From Paenibacillus tritici (GTDB lineage Bacteria; Bacillota; Bacilli; Paenibacillales; Paenibacillaceae): 64,000 bases of DNA. Positions within the stretch are counted from its first letter, which is position 1. Each line of letters opens with the position of its first letter. The stretch lies in contig NZ_JABMKX010000017.1 in assembly GCF_013204885.1 (NCBI RefSeq), positions 62,001-126,000 on the forward strand, in the 5' to 3' direction. The position numbers were made by a program, and so were the translations under genes. The notes beneath the pieces are model-generated. The model was not told where the DNA came from. It made no database searches and saw only the letters and a program-made list of their open reading frames with translations. Below are positions 61,712 to 64,000 of this stretch, in pieces.

Positions 61712-62843
61712 GCGCCTGAAAAAAACCATTAAGCATATGTCGGTCACGCACAAACAGGTTCATCTCAATCCTGCGTATTCGACGAATCTTCCGGTCGAGG
61801 TCGGGCTTAAATTAACCAATGGCTGTAATCTGCGCTGCAAGCATTGCTTTGAATGGAACGCTGAGGGGTATCACCGGGATTTGGGCAGAGCCGAGCAACG
61901 GGAAGAGCTTGATTTCGCTGTGATTGAAAAAGTGTTCCGGCAAACCAAAGAAACGAACGCCAATATGTTCCTTTGGGGAGGAGAACCTCTGTACTACAGC
62001 CGGTTCAATGAGCTGGCCGACCTGCTGGAACAGGACCCCAGATGGACGGTGTTATGCACCAACGGCATTCAAATCATCGAGAAGCTGGATTCCATCCTCA
62101 AAATGTCCAAAAGTCTGGTCTGTCTGATCAGCCTGGAAGGCTTCGAAGCAGAGAATGATGCGATCCGGGGAAAGGGCACCTTCAAGAAGGTGATGGCGGG
62201 CATTGATAAGCTGCTGGAGCTGGAGAAGGAGGGCATCTACCAGGGGAAAATCTCCATCCATCTGACCATTAGCGATGTCATGATTGATAAGCTGTATGAT
62301 TTTGTGGAGTTTTTTGAGAATAAAGGAATTGACTCGGTGTATATTACCTTCCCGTGGTATTTGCCGGATGAGGTATCGAGCAATATGGACCGCTATTTCA
62401 ACGAGCATTTCAAGTGGCTGGCGGATGATCTGGAGGAGGGGCACCGCAATAGCTGGCATTCGTTCAAATATCGAATCTCGCCTGACAGGATTGATCCGCT
62501 GCTTGCGCAGATGGAGAGGATTAACCAGCGAACCTGGAACTTACGAACACGTTATCAGCCAGCGCTTGAACTACATGAGGTACGCGACTTTGTACTCGGT
62601 TCAGAGAAGCCTGCCCAGAATAAAACGCAATGCCTGTCGATCCGCACCAGACTGGATGTGCTGGCTGACGGTGAAGTCAGTGCCTGCAAGTTGTTTCCGG
62701 AGTTCTCCCTGGGGAATCTGGGGGATCAGGATCTTAAGGATATTTGGGACGGCGATAATTTCGAAAGGGTCCGGGAAACCCTGAAATGCGGCCTGATGCC
62801 GGTATGCTCCAAGTGTATTCTGCTCTATCTTCACGGAAAATAA
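61665..62843 (+). CDS. Radical SAM/SPASM enzyme
   Basis: 392 residues from the ATG at 61665 after GGGAGGTG. The SAM cluster motif is Cys54, Cys58 and Cys61 (TNGCNLRCKHCFEW), with WGGEPL as the GGE motif. The last 70 residues form a SPASM domain with Cys323, Cys341, Cys375, Cys381 and Cys384 (ending PVCSKCILLY), so two auxiliary 4Fe-4S clusters are likely. SPASM enzymes modify ribosomal peptides or, less often, sugars and carrier-bound substrates. No precursor-peptide gene is seen in the operon, so a carrier-bound amino acid or sugar is a real option. Confidence 0.9.
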   Translation: MRQPQTSVVLDRDSFERLKKTIKHMSVTHKQVHLNPAYSTNLPVEVGLKLTNGCNLRCKHCFEWNAEGYHRDLGRAEQREELDFAVIEKVFRQTKETNANMFLWGGEPLYYSRFNELADLLEQDPRWTVLCTNGIQIIEKLDSILKMSKSLVCLISLEGFEAENDAIRGKGTFKKVMAGIDKLLELEKEGIYQGKISIHLTISDVMIDKLYDFVEFFENKGIDSVYITFPWYLPDEVSSNMDRYFNEHFKWLADDLEEGHRNSWHSFKYRISPDRIDPLLAQMERINQRTWNLRTRYQPALELHEVRDFVLGSEKPAQNKTQCLSIRTRLDVLADGEVSACKLFPEFSLGNLGDQDLKDIWDGDNFERVRETLKCGLMPVCSKCILLYLHGK

Positions 62844-62845
62844 GA

Positions 62846-63736
62846 ATGGAGGCTATCCCGAAGAATTCCGCTGTGAGCCGCAAACTGACGGATTGGACGG
62901 TTCCCTTTGGCCCCTATGATTGTTTGTTGAATGCGGTTACATTGTGGCTGTCAGTTCATCATGCTGATCTGAATCCGCTGTACAGGTATAATTTCACCAT
63001 TAATTATTATTATGCAGGCTATGACTGGTTCGACAGTACGGTGCCGGTGAAGGAGCTGTTCAGCTTCATCCGGCACGCTTATGGGGTTGAAGGGAAGCCT
63101 TGCCGTTTAGACTCGGTGGATCGCGGACGGGTGTATCTGCTGCCGGTGGACGCCTATTATGTGCCTTATATGAAGGAATTTTACGGGAAGGGCCATATGC
63201 TGCATTATGTGCTGGCTGAAGCGGCAGACGATCAGAGCCTGAGAGTTACAGATCCTTATTTTGCAACAAGCCTATTGGCCGACCGGACTTGCGTGGAGCA
63301 GGCATGGCGCACCTTCAGCGAACCGGTTATGGAAATTAGCCCGCCCCTCAGCCTGAAGCCTGATCTAAACGCTATCCGGCCTTACTTAACTACACAGCCC
63401 TATACAGAGCTGCTCCCCGTCACTTTTGCCCGGATTTCGGAACTGATCATGGATGTTGGAGCTTATAGGGGGCCGGAGAATGTAATGGATCATCCGGTGT
63501 TCAAACAACAGTTCGGCTGCATCCGCACGATTGCCCTATCGCGGTTAAGGCATTTCAGCACCTGCAGCACCATGGATGTCGCTCACCTTGGCTCGGCCTG
63601 GAGGAAGCTTGAAGTGAGCTTTATGAAGATGACGATCAGCTTGGACAGAGGGGTAACGGCTACCGTGAAGCAGCTGAAGCAGATTGCCGAGGATGAGCTG
63701 GCTTATTTACATTCCTATGCAACAGGAGGACGATGA
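62846..63736 (+). CDS. BtrH-like cysteine acyltransferase
   Basis: About 296 residues from the ATG at 62846, two bases after the previous stop; its ribosome site is weak, so translation is probably coupled. The fold appears to be papain-like: Cys26 in GPYDCLLNAVTLW, His120 in GHMLHYVLAEA and Asp136 in LRVTDPYF give a plausible catalytic triad. This arrangement resembles the N-terminal domain of BtrH, which moves an acyl chain from the carrier BtrI to an aminoglycoside amine. In this operon it would release the product from the carrier protein. Confidence 0.7.
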   Translation: MEAIPKNSAVSRKLTDWTVPFGPYDCLLNAVTLWLSVHHADLNPLYRYNFTINYYYAGYDWFDSTVPVKELFSFIRHAYGVEGKPCRLDSVDRGRVYLLPVDAYYVPYMKEFYGKGHMLHYVLAEAADDQSLRVTDPYFATSLLADRTCVEQAWRTFSEPVMEISPPLSLKPDLNAIRPYLTTQPYTELLPVTFARISELIMDVGAYRGPENVMDHPVFKQQFGCIRTIALSRLRHFSTCSTMDVAHLGSAWRKLEVSFMKMTISLDRGVTATVKQLKQIAEDELAYLHSYATGGR

Positions 63737-64000
63737 TGCCGGAAGAAACCAGGTACGAGCAGATCCAGCGGATGTTCTGGGAGAAGAGGGTCGAGGCAGT
63801 CCAATTGCTTAGACGGGCGCTTAAAGAGCAGGTCGAGCAGATTGAAATTCATCAAGCGGAGACCCGGATCAGGCTGACGGACGGGAGACGGTTTGTGTGG
63901 GATACCGGGCACTTGAACAGTCTTGGTTTTCTCATGCGGGATGGGTTTGTGGAGCGCGGGGAGAGCCGGTTATTGTCCGTACTGATCCGTGAAGGATTTG
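63733..64000 (+). CDS. Unidentified protein, 3'-truncated by window edge
   Basis: The start ATGATG overlaps the previous stop (ATGA) behind AGGAGG. Eighty-nine codons are visible: a charged helical opening (MMPEETRYEQIQRMFWEKRV), then IRLTDGRRFVWDTGHLNSLG and ERGESRLLSVLIREGF. The last phrase resembles the stretch that precedes the SAM-binding motif in FkbM-type methyltransferases, but the motif itself would lie outside the window. It is the next gene of the biosynthetic operon. Confidence 0.55.
   Translation, partial: MMPEETRYEQIQRMFWEKRVEAVQLLRRALKEQVEQIEIHQAETRIRLTDGRRFVWDTGHLNSLGFLMRDGFVERGESRLLSVLIREGF

Overview
The window reads as a chromosomal segment of a Paenibacillus-like, spore-forming, low-to-moderate-GC Firmicute. 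The evidence is the strong AGGAGG-type ribosome binding sites, frequent TTG/GTG starts, S-layer-homology (SLH) surface proteins, YesM/YesN two-component proteins next to sugar ABC transporters, a YjcZ-type sporulation miniprotein, a Btr-like iron regulator and Fur boxes. The genus is inferred from gene content. No rRNA and no prophage were seen. There is one tRNA, tRNA-Leu(CAG).

Layout. 1-1.2 kb: two overlapping deoxynucleoside kinases, the first cut by the window edge. 1.3-2.1 kb: terminators and a 51-bp tandem repeat array. 2.15-25.1 kb: a surface locus of three giant exported proteins (about 1868, 2600 and 2907 aa; the last two end in SLH domains) followed by a small secreted trypsin-like protease. 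25.2-36.5 kb: single genes, namely a receiver-only regulator, a PatB/MalY aminotransferase, a nucleoside hydrolase, a secreted GH18-like protein, a radical SAM protein, an SBF-type transporter, a chemoreceptor, a CD3324-family HTH protein behind a structured leader, and an APH-fold kinase. 36.6-46.4 kb: a glycan-uptake operon with binding protein, two permeases, GH43 enzyme, second binding protein, YesM-like sensor kinase broken by an in-frame TAG, and YesN-like regulator. 46.8-53.8 kb: hisS behind a long leader (minus strand), an HD protein, a DbpA-type helicase, a chloramphenicol acetyltransferase with a translational attenuator, an ABC exporter and a YjcZ miniprotein. 54-58.2 kb: an MFS transporter and an iron/siderophore pair, a lipoprotein receptor and an AraC regulator carrying a fused copy of the same type of binding domain, each behind a Fur-box-like site. 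58.2-64 kb: tRNA-Leu, repeats, then a compact biosynthetic operon (carrier protein, ATP-grasp, glycosyltransferase-like, radical SAM/SPASM, BtrH-like acyltransferase, unidentified partial gene) that runs off the window.

The most notable unexplained features are: (i) the 59-64 kb operon, whose carrier protein, ATP-grasp enzyme and BtrH-like protein recall the aminoacyl side-chain logic of butirosin biosynthesis but are joined to a SPASM radical SAM enzyme; (ii) a family of 51-52-bp hairpin-containing tandem arrays at four intergenic sites, and a MITE-like family of three copies with near-perfect 19-bp terminal inverted repeats that shares a core with a 146-bp inverted repeat pair; (iii) a structured leader with a 34-codon ORF upstream of the CD3324 gene; and (iv) the amber codon that separates the sensor half from the catalytic half of the glycan operon's kinase.

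All names come from reading motifs in the translated sequence. No database search was possible.
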